Of a stretch of 56,078 nt of DNA, positions 30,760 to 44,037 are shown piece after piece. The stretch is taken from positions 1 through 56,078 of the forward strand of contig CALSCO010002066.1 of NCBI GenBank assembly GCA_943704415.1, read 5' to 3'. This stretch comes from Parvularia atlantis. Its lineage: Eukaryota; Opisthokonta; Rotosphaerida. Position 1 is the first letter of the stretch, and every line of letters begins with the position of its first letter. The translations under genes were made by a program, and so were the position numbers. A model generated the notes under the pieces. It did no database searches, had not been told where the DNA came from, and saw only the letters and a program-made list of their open reading frames with translations.

Positions 30760-33700
30760 ATGGTCGACACGCGCGCGGCGCTGCCCTACTGGGACGGGGC
30801 GCAGCAGGCGCGCGCGGCCGAGGCGCTGGACGACATCCGCGCGGGGCTGGCGCAGAGCGTGGTCGCGGACGACTTCCCCGCGGGCGCGTTCTTCTGGGTG
30901 AAGCAGGTCCAGCGGTGCGCATGCGAACGACAGAGGGCGGGCGAGCGGCTGACGTGCGCCGCAGCTACCTCGACCTCAAGAACCCGATCGAGCTACCGGA
31001 GCGCCTCGAGCTGATTCGCCTCCTGTTTGAGATGTTTGCGGCCGGCAAGATTGACCCGGGCTTCCAGACGACCGTCGCGACGCTGCTGACGCGCCTCGCC
31101 AAGTGAGCGAACGGCGAACGGCTCAGCGCGCGCCGGCTGCTGACGACCCACGTCGCACGCAGGAAGCGCGACAAGCTCAAGGGCTCGGGCCTCGAGCTCG
31201 ACTGGCGGCCGTTCCACCAGACGATCGAGCGCATGTATTTTGCACCCAACCGCAGCCGCGTCTGGATCGACGAGCTGTGCGTTTCTCTCGCTGTGTGCAC
31301 GCGACAACGCTCAGCCGTGCGCATGCGCACACACGCCTCGCAGTAAGCACGCAAATACGCTGTTCATCTTCTTGCAGCACGCGCGCAAGTGCGTGCGGCG
31401 CTTCCCTTGCGTGCGCGCCCCGTGTGCTGACACAGCAGCGCAGGTACTTCAGCCCCTCGGCCACGCTCGAGATGCTCGACCAGTTCCGGCCGCAGCTCGT
31501 GCCTGTGACCGACAAGCTCTACGCCGCGCAAGGCTACCTCGTGCGCATGCTGCCCGTGCATGTGCGTGGCACAGACGCAAGCGCATACACGCCGGCTGAG
31601 CCAGCGCTGTGCGTGCAGGACGCCGACCAGGTGATGCAGTGGCTGCCGGAGCTGATGGAATGCTGGAATCTGATCCAGAACTTGCCCAACTGGGACATGC
31701 AGTGGATGTCGCTCATGAGCGAGTGCGTCCCTGGCCCCCCTGCGAACGGCGCTGACCACCCCGCGCTACCGCCGCAGGGCCGCGAAGGAAAACGTCGGCA
31801 AGATCGACTGGGCGCCGTACCTGGCGCACGTCTACTGCAAGGGCCTGGCGCAGTTTGAGCTGCCCGTGGGCTCGGTCAAGATCGCGCCACTGCCAAAGTC
31901 GGACTTTGACGAGCAGTTCCGCGTCTTCATGAAGATCAACAAGGTGTGGTGGCGGCCACGATGCGCTCGGCAGCCCGCTGCTCACGCGCACGCGCACGCA
32001 CACGCGGCAGGAGCACTCGCAGCTGTTTGCGCGCTTCATCGCCTTCACCGTGCACGCTGAGGGCGGGTCGCTGACGCATCTGAGGCGTATGCTGCAGGCG
32101 CGTGGCTGGCCAAGCGATGCACACGCCGTGCGCCGCTCACACGCACAGCGATGCAGGCCATCGAGTCGTTCCTGCACCCGTCCAACAGCGGCAAGTGGAC
32201 GCACCCGCTCGTGCGCTTCCTCGAGCTGCTCACGCGCCAGATTGCGCATCGCATCCGGATTGGTGAACACCGCGCCCGCGTCATACACACACGCACGCTC
32301 ACGCCGCCCTGGACGTACCCAGAGAACCGCCCGGACTGCACTACCGACCCGGCCCTGCGCCTTACGCCCGAGCTGCAGCGCAAGCTCGTCGGCGAGCTGC
32401 TCCCGCTCGTCTTCCTGAGCATGTTCAGCAAGAGCGGCGCGGCGACGATGAGCGCCAACCAGGCGCTGAAGAACCTGGCCTGTGCGTGCGCTTCGCGGCT
32501 AGAGGCCGTGCGGTGCAGCGCTGATTGGCCCGCGCAGTCATCGCACCGTCGATCGTTTTCCCGCAGTTCCTCGAGCGCGTCGGCCCCGCGCTCGACAGCG
32601 TGACCGAGTCGCACCGCACGCTCTCCGTCATCAGCGCGCTCGGCACGCTCGGTCGGGAGATGTTCAACCGGCGGCGCTTCAGCGACGGTGCGCCGCGGAT
32701 GGCTTCTGCGTCCGTGTGCCATCTCACGCGTTCGCGTGGCAGGCGCGCTACAGCTCGCGGGCCTGCTCGACCTGACCCTTCCGGGCATCGACATGAACGA
32801 CCCGATGAAGACCTTTGCGTCGCTCACGTTCGTGACCAACACGGCCTACGCCGTCACGTTTGGCAACGCGCTGCGCGCACGCGAGCGCTGGTGTGTGTGT
32901 GTGTGTGTGCGCGCGCGCCCGGCGAGGCAGGCGCGTGGTGACACCATCGCGCGCGTCGCAGGACCGGACCGAAGCCGGACTGGTCTGACGAGGACCACAC
33001 GCTCGCGGCGATGACGGCCGAGCCGACGGAGAACTGGCTGATGGCGTACCTGGGCCGGATCTTCCAGATGGTGCGCTGCCGTTTGCTATGGTGACGTGCG
33101 CTCATCAGCGCTGCTGCTGATCGCTTGGGCCAGTTTGAAAACTTTCCCGAGGACAACGGCAAGACGGCCAAGATGAGCATTGAGAGCGGCCTGACGCAGA
33201 TGATCTCGCACACCAACGACACGCTCTTTGACGCGCTCTTGCCGGACTACTATGAGCTCGCGCTGGACCGCGTCGTGCGCTTCGTGTCGACGTCCATCTT
33301 CCCGAGCGCGCGCAAGGCCGTTGGTGCGCGCGGGCTCGCAGGCGCAAGTCTGTCCGCTCACGGCGCGCGCAGCCAACCTCGTGCGCACGTGCACGTCGAC
33401 CTACCCGGCCGTGGGCCTCAAGGTGCGCATACGAGCCGACACGCGCTTCGTCGCTGAGCATTCCGCACCCAGAAACTGCTGCCGGTGCTGTGCACACGCA
33501 TCGCCGATGAGGTCGAGGGCGGCGCGGGAGCGGACACGGCGGCGGCCGAGGAGTCTGAGCGCGCGCTCACTTGGTTTCAGACGCTCGCGTACTTTGCCGT
33601 CAAGTCGGGTGGCCGTGAGCTGCTCGCGCACAAAGACCTTATCGTCGCCACGCTCAGGCACACGCTGCCGCTGCCGCGTCGGCGAGGTGCGCTGCGCTCG

Positions 33701-36700
33701 GCACCAACTGCCTTGCCGCGGACGCTGATGACGGGGGCGCACCGCAGCCAACAAGCTCGCCGGCAAGCTGCTGCGCCACAGCCTGCGCGCGCTGCTCAAC
33801 ATGTACCCGCTCGAGAGCCGCAGCGTCGCACCGGACGTGTGGGAGTCGCGGGGTGAGATCTGCCGCGTGGTGCGCACTGCACCCTCTGACGCGCTGCCGC
33901 CGGCAGACTTTGCCATGAACCACTTCAAGCACTGGGGCGTCAACGGCGACCCGGAGAAGCTCAACCTGCGCTGGCACATCCCCGCGGCGGACGAGATCGC
34001 CTTTGCCGTGGAGCTGATCCGTCGTGCGTTCTTGCGTGCGGTACGCTGTCGGCGGCTGACGCAGCGGCGCAGAGTTTGTCGTGCCCGAGGTCGGCCGGCT
34101 GGAGGAGCTGCTCAGGCTCGACCCTAAGCAAACGGCGCCCGCGGTGCGTGTGTCGCACAATGAGCTTGACGCGGACTGACGGCGGGCGGGCGCAGGCCAT
34201 CTTCAGCGCCCTCACGGTCGTGCGCAACGGCCTCGTCGGCATGGGCAACCTCGTCGCGCCGCTCGACGACGAAGGCGAGGACGCGTCGCCAAGCATGCCG
34301 GGCGACGACGCGCGCATGGACGTCGACCAGGTGCGGCGCGCGTGCGGTCGTGTACGGGGCGTGTGCGTTGAGCTCGGGCGCGCAGACGATCGACGGCGAG
34401 ATGGGCCTGCGCCAGACGCGCTTCCGATACCTGCCGTCGGGTTACTGCGTCGAGAACAAGGACGACGCGCTGTTTGTCGAGGTGCGTGGGCGATGCTGCG
34501 GGTCGCGCGTGGCTGATGCGCGGCCAGATGTGCGCGCTTCGCCGCCGGATTGCGGCCGCACTGCACGCGCTCGTCAAGCACTGCGCCAACCTGCGCGAGG
34601 ACGACAACAAGACCAACATGCTCCTGGTCAAGGTCAGGCGGCGCTCGCCCGCGCGGGTGATGCACAGACGGCTCACGCTTGCGCGCGGTGCCAGGTCATC
34701 TCAATCTTCCTGTGCCACCGCGGCTACAGCCACAAAAAGGCCACGCAGGCCGCCAAGGGCTTCCAGTATGTGAAGAACATGCTGCACGACCCCACCGTCA
34801 AGACCAAGGCGCACGCGCGGCAGATCATCGGTGCGGCTGAGCGTTGTGGTGGGCGCTGTGCGTACGCGCTCACCGTGTCCGCAGTCTACCGCGTGTGGGC
34901 GCTGCACATGACGCGCGTCGCGGCCAACGCCATCCGGCTCAACCCGACGCGCCAGGAGCGCGCGCTGTTGCACGACCTGCTCGCGCTGGCCCTGTACAAC
35001 AGCTACGCCAAAGTCCGCACGTGCGTGTCGCCGGCCGCGCATGCAAACAGCGTTATCTCACGCCTTGACGTCGCCGCACAGCAAGGCGCAGGGACGGCTG
35101 CAGGGTGCACTGCAGTGCTACCCAAACCAGAAGTACGGCTTGCTGCACGAGGCAATTGAGGCGATCCTCTCGCCCGGTGCGCGAGGGCGCGCGCTGTGCA
35201 GGCACAGGCGCCGCGGCTGACTGGGACCGGGGCGCAGAGCACTACGTGACCAAGGGCGCGCTGTTCACCGTGCGCCTCGGCCCGTTCCTCACGACGTGCA
35301 GCCGCCTCTGGCGCTTCCAGACCAAGCTGGCCGTGACGCTGTGCCAGGCGCAGCACGACCAAAAGGTGCGCGCGGGCAAACGGTGTGCGCCGCGGTGCTC
35401 AGCCCGGTGCGCAGCAATCGACGCAGGACATCCTGCGCAAGGTCATGCAGGACTTTATCGTGCGCTTCCAGACCCTCACGATCGAGTCGTCCAAGTACGA
35501 GCACATCCGCAGAAGCGCGACGGTGCGCACCTGGCCGTGCGCGTGCCCCCCTGCTCACGCGGCGTCAGGCCATCCTGGTCAAGCTCGGCAGCAACCCCAT
35601 GGCCGGGCCGGCCGGGCGCCGCACCAAGCCCGCGGTCGACAACCGGCAGCTGTACCACGACACGGTGCGCGCGGCTGCATGTGAGGCGTTGTGGCATGCG
35701 CTGACGCGGCCGCCGCGCGCTCGTGCAGATGACCCAGCTGCTTGAGCTGCTCCACTCGGGCAAGCTGCACTGGCGCTTTGAAATGATGGCCGCCGAGTTT
35801 GTGAGCATGTTCCTGCGGCCGGACGCGAGCCGCGACCTTGCGCTGGACTGGTGCGCGGCGCTTGGCTCGTCGCCGCACGAGCCTGACCCGTGGCCCGCGC
35901 GGCAGGTTCTACCAGTCGATCGCGGCGGACCTCCCGGCAGCGAGCGAGGTAGCCATCAAGACGACGACGATGGCGCTGTACATGCAAAAGGTGCGTGCGT
36001 GCGTGCTGTATGCACGGCTCGCCGCAGCTGAAGCACGCGCGCACCGTGCAGCGGCCGGTGAAGGAGCAGGACGACACGGCGATGGATGCCGGGGCCGGCC
36101 TGCACCGCATCGCCATGCCCACCGGCTTTGAGCACGCCACGGTATGCCGCACGCACAGGACGTGCTGCTACTTGCACTGACCCGTGCGCGCTGGGCAGAT
36201 CGACCTCGCCCGCACCAAGAACACGATCGCGACCGCGGACGACATGCCGGCCAAGTACGCAAGCGCGCCAGCCGCGCGGCCTTCGCGCTGCTGACAGCGC
36301 GGCCAGGCTGTACGTCGACGACCCGGCCGTCGGCTTTATGTACTGGCCGGTCAAGTACGATGCGTACGTGCCCGGTGTGGCCCGCCCGGCCGAGTCGACG
36401 GGCTTCCACATCGAGCGGCTGGGCGAGCTGGTGGCGACCGACGCCTTCTGGGACAAGCTCGTGGTGCGTGGTTGCGGTGCAGCGAACGCACGACGCGCAG
36501 CTAAGCACGACGCGCAGACCAAGATGGCGCAGGAGCGCGGGCAGGAGGGCTCGTCGAGCTCGTTCAACACGCTGTACGTGGACCTGATCAAGAGGTGCGC
36601 GTCCGCGGCCGGGTGTGCAGCGCGATCCTGATCTGTGCTTGCAGCTTTGCGCGGCACTTTGGCCCTGTCGTGCTCGAGCGCATCAAGGCGCCGTTCGAGC

Positions 36701-38688
36701 GCATCTGCGCCAAGCCCGGCGAGAAGACGACGCAGCGCGCGGCAGGCGAGCTGCTGGCCGGGCTGATGCGCGGCTCAAAGCAGTGGTGCGGTGTGCGCTG
36801 TGTGCCGCTGCTGGTCGCTGATTGCGCGAGTACGGCAGGAGCGAGGAGCACATCGACGCCATGGCCATGTACTTTAAGCCGTGGCTGACCGTGCTGTTTG
36901 AGAACGCGACGCCCGACATGCGCAAAGACTGGGAGATCGCGCTGTTTGACAGCCTGGTACGCGCCGCCCGCGCGGCGTGCGCAGCCTTGCTGAGCACGCG
37001 TACGCGCCAGTCCAATCGCGACCCGCGCCGGAGCAAGTGGCTGCTGGACTTTATCTTCAGCTTCCCCGTCGCGCCGGAGCATGCGTACAGCTACGACGAG
37101 GTGCGGTCGTAACGCTGCAGTGCGCCGACAGGTTGCTGATGAAATGGTGGCGTGACCAGGCGCGCAAGCTCACGTTCCGCCGCGCCGTGTACGACGTGCT
37201 GCACTGGCGCCTCACCAAGCACGCGGTGGTCGAGCCGCGCACGCTTGAGCCGCTGCTCGCACACCCGTACAAGCAGATGCGCGACGAGGTCGGCCTGCTG
37301 GTGCTGCAGGTGCGAGCTCGCGCGGGAGACGTTTTGCCGGCGCCTGACCCCTCGGCGCGCCGCAGCTGCTCATCGTCACGTGGCACCCGCTGCTGTACGG
37401 ACCGCACGCGCATCACCCGCCCGAGGTGGAGCAGCTGATGGCGCACATGGTGCAGCAGCTCGGTGCGTGCGCACGTCAGCGGGTCGTGCACCGCTGAGCC
37501 GCGCACACAGCCGCCGAGCGCGACGTCGCCAAGACCGTGTCGGCCGAAGAGGCCCTGGCGAGCCCGACGGCGTACACGCGCCTGTCCAAGACGGGTGCGC
37601 GTGGCACGCCGGCGAGGAGGCTGCCTGCTAACTGCCGTGCGCGGCGGGCGTGCGCCTCAGTGCTCGTGTCAGTCTTCCACGGCGTGTCGTCGGTCGCGCC
37701 CGTGATGGTGCCGCACCTGCCGCGGCTGCTCCCGCACCTGTTCCAGATGCTCGAGGAGAGCGACCAGGACCTGCAGGCACGTGCGCACAACCGCTCTGGC
37801 AGTCGTGGCTGATGCGGGAGGGCAGACGATGGCGAAGACCGTCCTGCTGAGCATCCCGCAGCTCGTCATGACGCAGGCCCAGGTGACCGAGGTGCTCACG
37901 CAGCTCGTGCACATCTCGCGCTCGACATCGTGGCACGTGCGCTTCCGCGTCCTGCCGACGCTGCAGGTGCGCGCGGCCGCGTGCCTCTGGGATGCATTGG
38001 CTCACGCTCCGCACGGGACGCGAGGTCTTTGTCTTTGCCAACATCTTCCATTTTGACGAGGGCATGATCAACAAGACGCTCGACATGATCATGGCCATGC
38101 TCGAAGACGCGCAAGTGGAGGTGTGTGCGGGCGCTCATCGTGCGTGCTCGTGCGCGTGTCTTGACGCCGTTCTGCGCCCAGATCCGCGAGCTCGCGGCCA
38201 AGACGCTGTCGGGCGTGATCCGCTGTGCGAGCCGCTCTGCCGTGCTGCGGCTGAAGGTGCGCACGCCGCGGCTGTGCGTGCGCGTGCTTGCTGACGGAAT
38301 GCGGTGCAGGACCACTTTTCGCGCCTGCTTGCGACCAAGCTGGCCAAGACCAAGCCCGACGCCGACGTTCTGCTTAAGCGCCACGTCGGCGTGCTTGGCC
38401 TGTCGGCACTTGTGCTCACGTTCCCGTATGACGTCCCCGCATGGATGCCCGAGGTGCTTGAGACGCTCGCGCGGCACGTCAACGACCCCGCGCCCGTGCA
38501 GGTGCGCTGCTGGTTTGCCTGCGAGCGCTACGCCCGACGCGGCAGCGCGACAGACGACCGTCAAGCAGACCATGGCCGAGTTCCGACGCACGCATCAGGA
38601 GACGTGGCACATCGACCGCGACAAGTTCACGGACGACCAGCTGAGCGCCCTGACCGACTTGCTCGTCTCGCCGTCCTACTACGCGTGA
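30760..38688 (+). CDS. BLM10/PSME4: Proteasome activator Blm10/PA200
   Basis: Large HEAT-repeat cap of the 20S proteasome. Start [18 protein letters not shown]. Family-like stretches: [57 protein letters not shown] and MQWMSLMS in the N-terminal half; many HEAT helices in the middle; [19 protein letters not shown] then SPSYYA at the end. The last three residues YYA form the HbYX motif that docks into the 20S alpha ring and opens the gate. The gene has a very large number of introns of about 45-80 nt, one with a GC donor (37777-37825 after DLQ). It converges with the selenocysteine-lyase-like gene; 53 bp separate the stops. Confidence 0.88.
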
Positions 38689-38741
38689 AAGGGCGCACGG
38701 TGTTGGTGTTGGTGGTGGTGTGCAACATAAAAGCGCGCGTA

Positions 38742-39856
38742 TTAGTCTTGGTCGCTGTCCTCGTCTTCGCTCCCTGTCTCGTCGTTGTCGTCGTCGTCGT
38801 CGTCGTCGTCATCGTCGTCGTCGTCGTCGGCGGCGGCGGCGTGCCCGCGGCCGTTGCGCGACCGCGACAGGCGCTTAAGCGGCGGCGGCGGCACCAGCTT
38901 GCCCGCCTCAATCGCCGAGACGACGCGGTCGAGGTCGGCGACGGCGGCGTCCACATCGGCAAATGTTGTCTCGCGCCCGACGGAGACGCGGATCGCGTTG
39001 CGCGCAATCTCGAACGGCACGTCCATTGCCAGCAAGATCGGCGAAGGCCTGCGGCGCACGCGCGTGAGCGTCATGGGCGCCGACGCGTGTACGGCGGCGC
39101 GCACTGCTCGCCCCGGTGGGTGTGGCAGGCCGCGCCCTTGGAGGCGCAGAAGTTGACGTGCGACAGGAGGTAGTGCGACGAAAACTGCTCGCCGACGATC
39201 GCAAAGTTGCACGTGTTGGGAATACGTGCGGACTGGGCGCTCTTGCCGTTGAAGACGATCTGCGCGCCCCGTAAGCCCTTGCGCGCCGGCATGCGCCGGG
39301 CCCATCGCCGCACGTTCTCGATGCCAAAGACGAGGATGAGCTTCAGCTCGAGGTAGTCGCGCGTGGCCTGCATCGTGCTGCTGTAATTGGCCAGGTTGAC
39401 GCACACCTGGCGCACGCAGCCAGGTAAGCCGCATCGCACCGACGGCGCAAGAGCACGCACGAGCCGCGCCGCCTCGCCCAGGCCCGCGATCATCGGCGTG
39501 TTTTCTGTGCCTGGCCGTAGCCCGCGCTCCTGCCCGCCACCGCTGCGCGCCCGGGCCGTCAGCGCCGCACGCAGTGCTTCCCGCGCACGCACTAGAACAT
39601 CGGCGCGATGGGCGTTTTGCCGTCTGCGAGTGCGCGCACGTACAGCGCGCCGTTGCGCGGCCCGTAGATCTGCGCATGAGCGTCATGCGGCCGGCCAGTG
39701 CCGTTCTGCGGCCGCGGCGCACCTTGTGCCCGACCACGGTGAGATAGTCGACATCGAGCTGGCTGACGCTCACGGCAATCTTGCCGAGCGCCTGCGCCGC
39801 GTCGGTGTGGACAAACGCCGGCTGCAGCGTGCGCGTGAGCGGTGCGCGGCCGCATC

Positions 39857-39888
<32 letters not shown>

Positions 39889-40848
39889 GCAGCGCACCAG
39901 ACCGTTCGTCCGCTCGCGCAGGTGGGCGCGCACGGCCGCGGCGATCTGCGCCACGGGCTGGATCACGCCCGTCTCGTTGTTGGCAAGCATGACCGAGACC
40001 AGCACGGTCGTCGGCCGCTGCGGCAGGCATCAGGCACACCGCCGTCGCACGCAGGCGCGGGCAGCAGACGGCCGCACCAGCGCCGCTGCGACGTCCTTGG
40101 CCTCGATAAAGCCGCTCTTTGTCACGGCCACCTCGACGAGCTCGATCAGGCCGCGCCTCGCCATTGCGCGCAGCGTGACGAGCACCGAGTCGTGCTCGAT
40201 GTTGCTCGTGACGATGTGTGGCACGGCGTGCTGCGTCTCTGCCCTGCGCTCGGCAACCGCGCGCCGCTCAGCGGCCAGGCCGGCCGATGCGAACAACGCA
40301 CCGCAGCGACGCCCACTTGACGAAGCACATGACGGCCGAGTGGATCACGAGGTTGTTGGCCTCCGTGCCTGAAACGCGCGTGCGACCGTCAGCGCTTCAC
40401 GGCGCCGCCGCTCCCCATACACACCGCCCGAGACAAACAGCACGTCGGACGGCGCGGTCGCCCCGACCATGCGCGCGACGTGCGCCCGCGCCGTGTCGAT
40501 CACCTCGCGCGCGGCCTTGCCCGCTGCATGCGCCGAGCTCGCGTTGCTGCGGCAGCATCCGCATCGTCAGCCTCGCGCGCAGATCTCGCGCCGCACGCAC
40601 CCCCACGCGTCGGCCAGCGCCGAGGCCACGGCCGTGGCCACGGACGGCGCAAGCGGCGTCGTCGCGTTGTAGTCGAGGTACTCGGGCCGCTCGCCGCGCA
40701 CCGGCGCGGGCGGTGTCGCAGCAGCGGGCGACGGCGGTGTCGCAGCAGCGGGCGACGGCGGTGCGGCTGCGGGCGCAGCAGGCGCGGCCGGCGTGGTCGA
40801 CGTGGACGCGCTCGTCGCCGCCTTCTTGGCTTTCGCCTTGGGCGGCAT
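38742..40848 (-). CDS. SCLY: Selenocysteine lyase-like class V aminotransferase with poly-Asp tail
   Basis: PLP enzyme that removes Se (or S) from selenocysteine (or cysteine). The start MPPKAKAKKAATSAS leads into an Ala/Pro-rich linker and the domain begins EYLDYNATTPLAPSV. PLP-fold blocks follow: HIVTSNIEHDSVLVTLR, MLANNETGVIQPVAQIA, VDYLTVVGHK|IYGPRNGALYVR (Lys of the Schiff base), GGGQERGLRPGTENTPMIAG, RIPNTCNFAIVGEQ, the active Cys in SKGAACHTHRGEQ, and VPFEIARNAIRVSVGRETT. GHKIYGPR, the GAACH context and the RxSVGR end fit human SCLY better than NifS/IscS. The C-terminus is unusual: after PPPPLKRLSRSRNGRGH comes an Asp run and an acidic end. One intron holds a 29-nt C-run (coding strand). 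Confidence 0.82.
39858..39886. repeat. G29 homopolymer in an intron
   Basis: C-run on the coding strand, within an intron of the selenocysteine-lyase-like gene that begins GTGCGCTGCGG. Confidence 0.95.
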
Positions 40849-41025
40849 CGCGGCGGCCACGTGGGTAAAGTCGTGGCCATGGTGGCGTTGCGCGCCGCCC
40901 AGTCAGAGCATTTTTCACCTGGCCACGTGGATGGCGCTGCCAGACCCATGCTGACGGGGGGGGGAGACACGGCACAGACACAGAAGAGCAACCGAACACC
41001 TCCCAGCGTGACCCGGGGTCGCGCT

Positions 41026-42684
41026 TCAGTCGATCTTGATCGCGGCGTAGATGCGCCGCACGAACCACAGGCACGAGACGAAGCCGACCGTGCCTGATGC
41101 GAGCGACGCGGTCAGCCGCCAGAGCCAGTGGCGCAGCAGCGAGCGCACCGGTCATGATGAAAATCAGCAGACACATCACGACCGTCCACCCAAAGTAGAG
41201 CACGGTCGAGACGCCACCCGTGAATTCCAACCTCGTGTAGAAGTAGCTGCGTGCGCGTGGTGGTGCGTGAGACGCGCACCGAGCGTCTCGCGCGAGACAC
41301 ACATGATGCTGTAGATCAGCATGTAGAGCGCGGTGCAGCCGCCGGTCAGGTACGACCGCCACCACCAGTGGTAGTCCTGTGGGCCCGCGTGAGCACGAGG
41401 CGCGGCGGCGACGCACAGCGGCACAACGCACCTCGGCGCACAGGTGGAAGTAGCACAGAAGGATCGTGACCTCGCAGCACGTGACGCAGAACACGATAAA
41501 GACGAGGAAGAGCAGGCCAAAGACGTAGTAGATGCTGCGCGAGCCGCACGTCAGCGGCGGCTCGTTTGTGAGCGCACGTGCGCCCACGCGCACCGGTTGA
41601 ACCACAGGCTGTTCATGATGAAGTACAGCTCGATGAAGATCGCGCCAAACGGCAGGATACCGCCGAGCAGGATGGACGGGATCGGGCGCAGGTAGAAGGC
41701 CTGCGACGGGATCTGGCGCGGGATCTGGTTCGTGCGCACGGGCTGCTCGATGCGCTGGTACGACGATCGCGGTCAGCTTTCCGCACGCGCGTGCGAGCGG
41801 GCGTACACACACCTCCTGCTTGAAGCCAAAGTACGCGCCCGCAAAGCACAGCGGCGCCGACACGAGCAGCCACAGCGCGAGCAGGCCCACGAGTGTGCCA
41901 AAGGGCACCGCGGCGGACGACTTGACGCCGATCAGGAAGAAGTTGAGGAAGATGAAGATGACGACAAAGACGCTGTCGGCGGCACGTCAGCAGCCGCACA
42001 GCTCGCGCCTGCTTTCAGGCCACGAGGCACACCCAGGCACGAGGAACGCCGTCAGGCCCACGTTCATCTTCCACGACTCGCCGCCAAACATCTTGTACAG
42101 GCGCGCCGAGTAGAAGCCCGCGAGCGACGCCAGGAGCACGTAGAAGACGATGGCCACGGTCATGAGCGCGCCGCGGCTCGCCGGCGACAGGAAGCCAAAT
42201 AGAGCGAGCACTGGCGAGGCGCGCGTGAGCATGTCGTGTGCACGACACTGGCGCGGCGCGCGCGCGCACCGAGCGTGATGAAGCTCATGCACAGCATCTG
42301 CACGCCGTTGCCCGCGAGCACCGACAGGAGCATGTAGTTGGACGGCGTGCGGAAGACGTCGCCGTGCACGAGCTTCCAGCCCCACTCCTCCTGCGCCTGC
42401 GAGCGACACGAGCCGTGAGCCTCATGCGCCGCCAGGCGGGCGTGTTTGTGCCGCACCTCGTCCGTGGCCTCGGTCTGGTTGTAGCGCGAGATGTCCTTGT
42501 GCAGCGAGCGCAGCAGGATCATCGCGACCATGAACGTCAGGAAGACGACGATGATGAACGAGTTGACGAGGCTGAACCAGTGAATTTTGGGGTCGTACAC
42601 GTGCAGGTAGTTGTCCCAGCGCGTGCTCCACTCCGTCTCCGAGTACTGCGAAGCTCCGCGTGAGCCGAGGCGTGTGCGCGCTCG

Positions 42685-42716
<32 letters not shown>

Positions 42717-43936
42717 TGCGAGCGCCACGGGGTGCGCACCGTGAAGCGCACGTCGTACGTGTACGCGATCGTGCTCGCCTCGTCCCACGTCAGCTGCAGC
42801 TTCTCGATGTCCTTTAGGTCGGTGAAGCTGATGTCGTCCTTGGCGTTGATCTGGGCACGCGGTGGGCGGTTGAGCGATCCCAGTGACGCGCGCGCACGCT
42901 CAGCCGGGAGGCGCACCTTGTAGTTGCGGCTGACGGGGTGCACGAGCACGCCGACGACGCGAAACGCCGTGTTGTCGTCCGAGTCCTCGTCCGGGTGGTA
43001 CTGCACCTGGATCACGTAGTGGTTGTGAATGGCGGGCTTGCTCTGCTCATACTTTTTCTGGTGCGGCGGGCGAGGGAGGTGTCAGGGCGCGCCGTGCGCG
43101 CGAGCCAGTCGCGACGCACCGCCGTCGGGTCGCGCGTCCCGAGCGGGAAGCCCATGCTGTAAAACACGCCGTCGTCGTCCGCCGTCACGCGCGCGCTCGG
43201 CAGGCTGTCGACGAGCCTTGTACGCGTCGTGAACAACATGGTCAGCAACGCGCGCGCAAGGCGTGCAAGCGCCGCTGCCGCCGCCACACCAGTTGAGCAG
43301 GTAGCCCTCCTGGATGCGGCCGATGAGGAAGTTGGTCGTCTCGGGCGTGTTGTGGCGCGGCGGGCAGAGCACGTTGTTGCTCGTGTTCTTGCGCATGTGG
43401 ATCTGAGGCGCGCAATTTCAGCACGTGCACGACCCTCGACGCAGACGGTGCGCGCACCTGGAAGTCCGAGTCCCAGACGCGGTCGCCGAAGAGGATCGCG
43501 CCGAGCGAGTCGCGCGAGCGCGTGGGGTTGGCTGGCCGGCAGAAGTTGAACTTCTGGTAGTAGTACTCAAACGGCACGACGGTGTGCGGCGACGTGAGCG
43601 AGTTCACGTCGAGCTCGATCGGGTCGTTGTCCTGGCCGCGCGCGTCAGCCACGTCCGGCGGGCACGGAGAGGTCACGCGCGCGCACGCACCTTGTACGTG
43701 GCCGGCGCGATGCCTGGGGGCGTTCGGCAGCGCACGCGCGCGCGAGGCGTGTCAGTGCCACGCGTTCACGTGTGGCGCCCTCTCTCCGTCCGCGCCCACC
43801 ACGTTCCCACAACAAACGCCCGCAAGCACAAGCACACCCGCAGCACGCACGCACCGGGCAGGTAGAACGCGTGCGCGCATGCGGCGCACGCGAGCAGCGC
43901 CGCAAGGGCGACGGCGGCGGTCAGGTCGAGGCGCAT
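41026..43936 (-). CDS. Transmembrane 9 superfamily protein (EMP70/nonaspanin)
   Basis: Golgi/endosomal nine-span membrane protein. Signal peptide MRLDLTAAVALAALLACAA runs to AHAFYLPG; after a first intron the text continues IAPATYK, so FYLPGIAP matches the mature N-terminus of the family. Lumenal part: VPFEYYYQKFNFCRP, CPPRHNTPETTNFL and HYVIQVQYHPDEDSDDN. Membrane region: HWFSLVNSFIIVVFLTFMVA, EEWGWKLVHGDVFRTPSNYM, YKMFGGESWKMNVGLTAFL, GTLVGLLALWLLVSAPLCF, IYYVFGLLFLVFIVFCVTCC and DYHWWWRSYLTGGCTALYM. It ends RRIYAAIKID; the last three residues are the KxD type that binds COPI and keeps TM9 proteins in the Golgi. One intron carries a 32-nt G-run on the coding strand. Its start is about 100 bp from the DDE gene start. 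Confidence 0.9.
42685..42716. repeat. C32 homopolymer in an intron
   Basis: G-run on the coding strand, inside a TM9 gene intron of roughly 90-110 nt. Confidence 0.95.
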
Positions 43937-44037
43937 GCTTCTCGATGTTTCTGCGCCAGACAGAGCAAGCCAGTCTACGTGCCAGTTAGCTATCAGCACG
44001 TGCCGCCAACCATCGCCGTGACGTACGCCCGCCCGAT

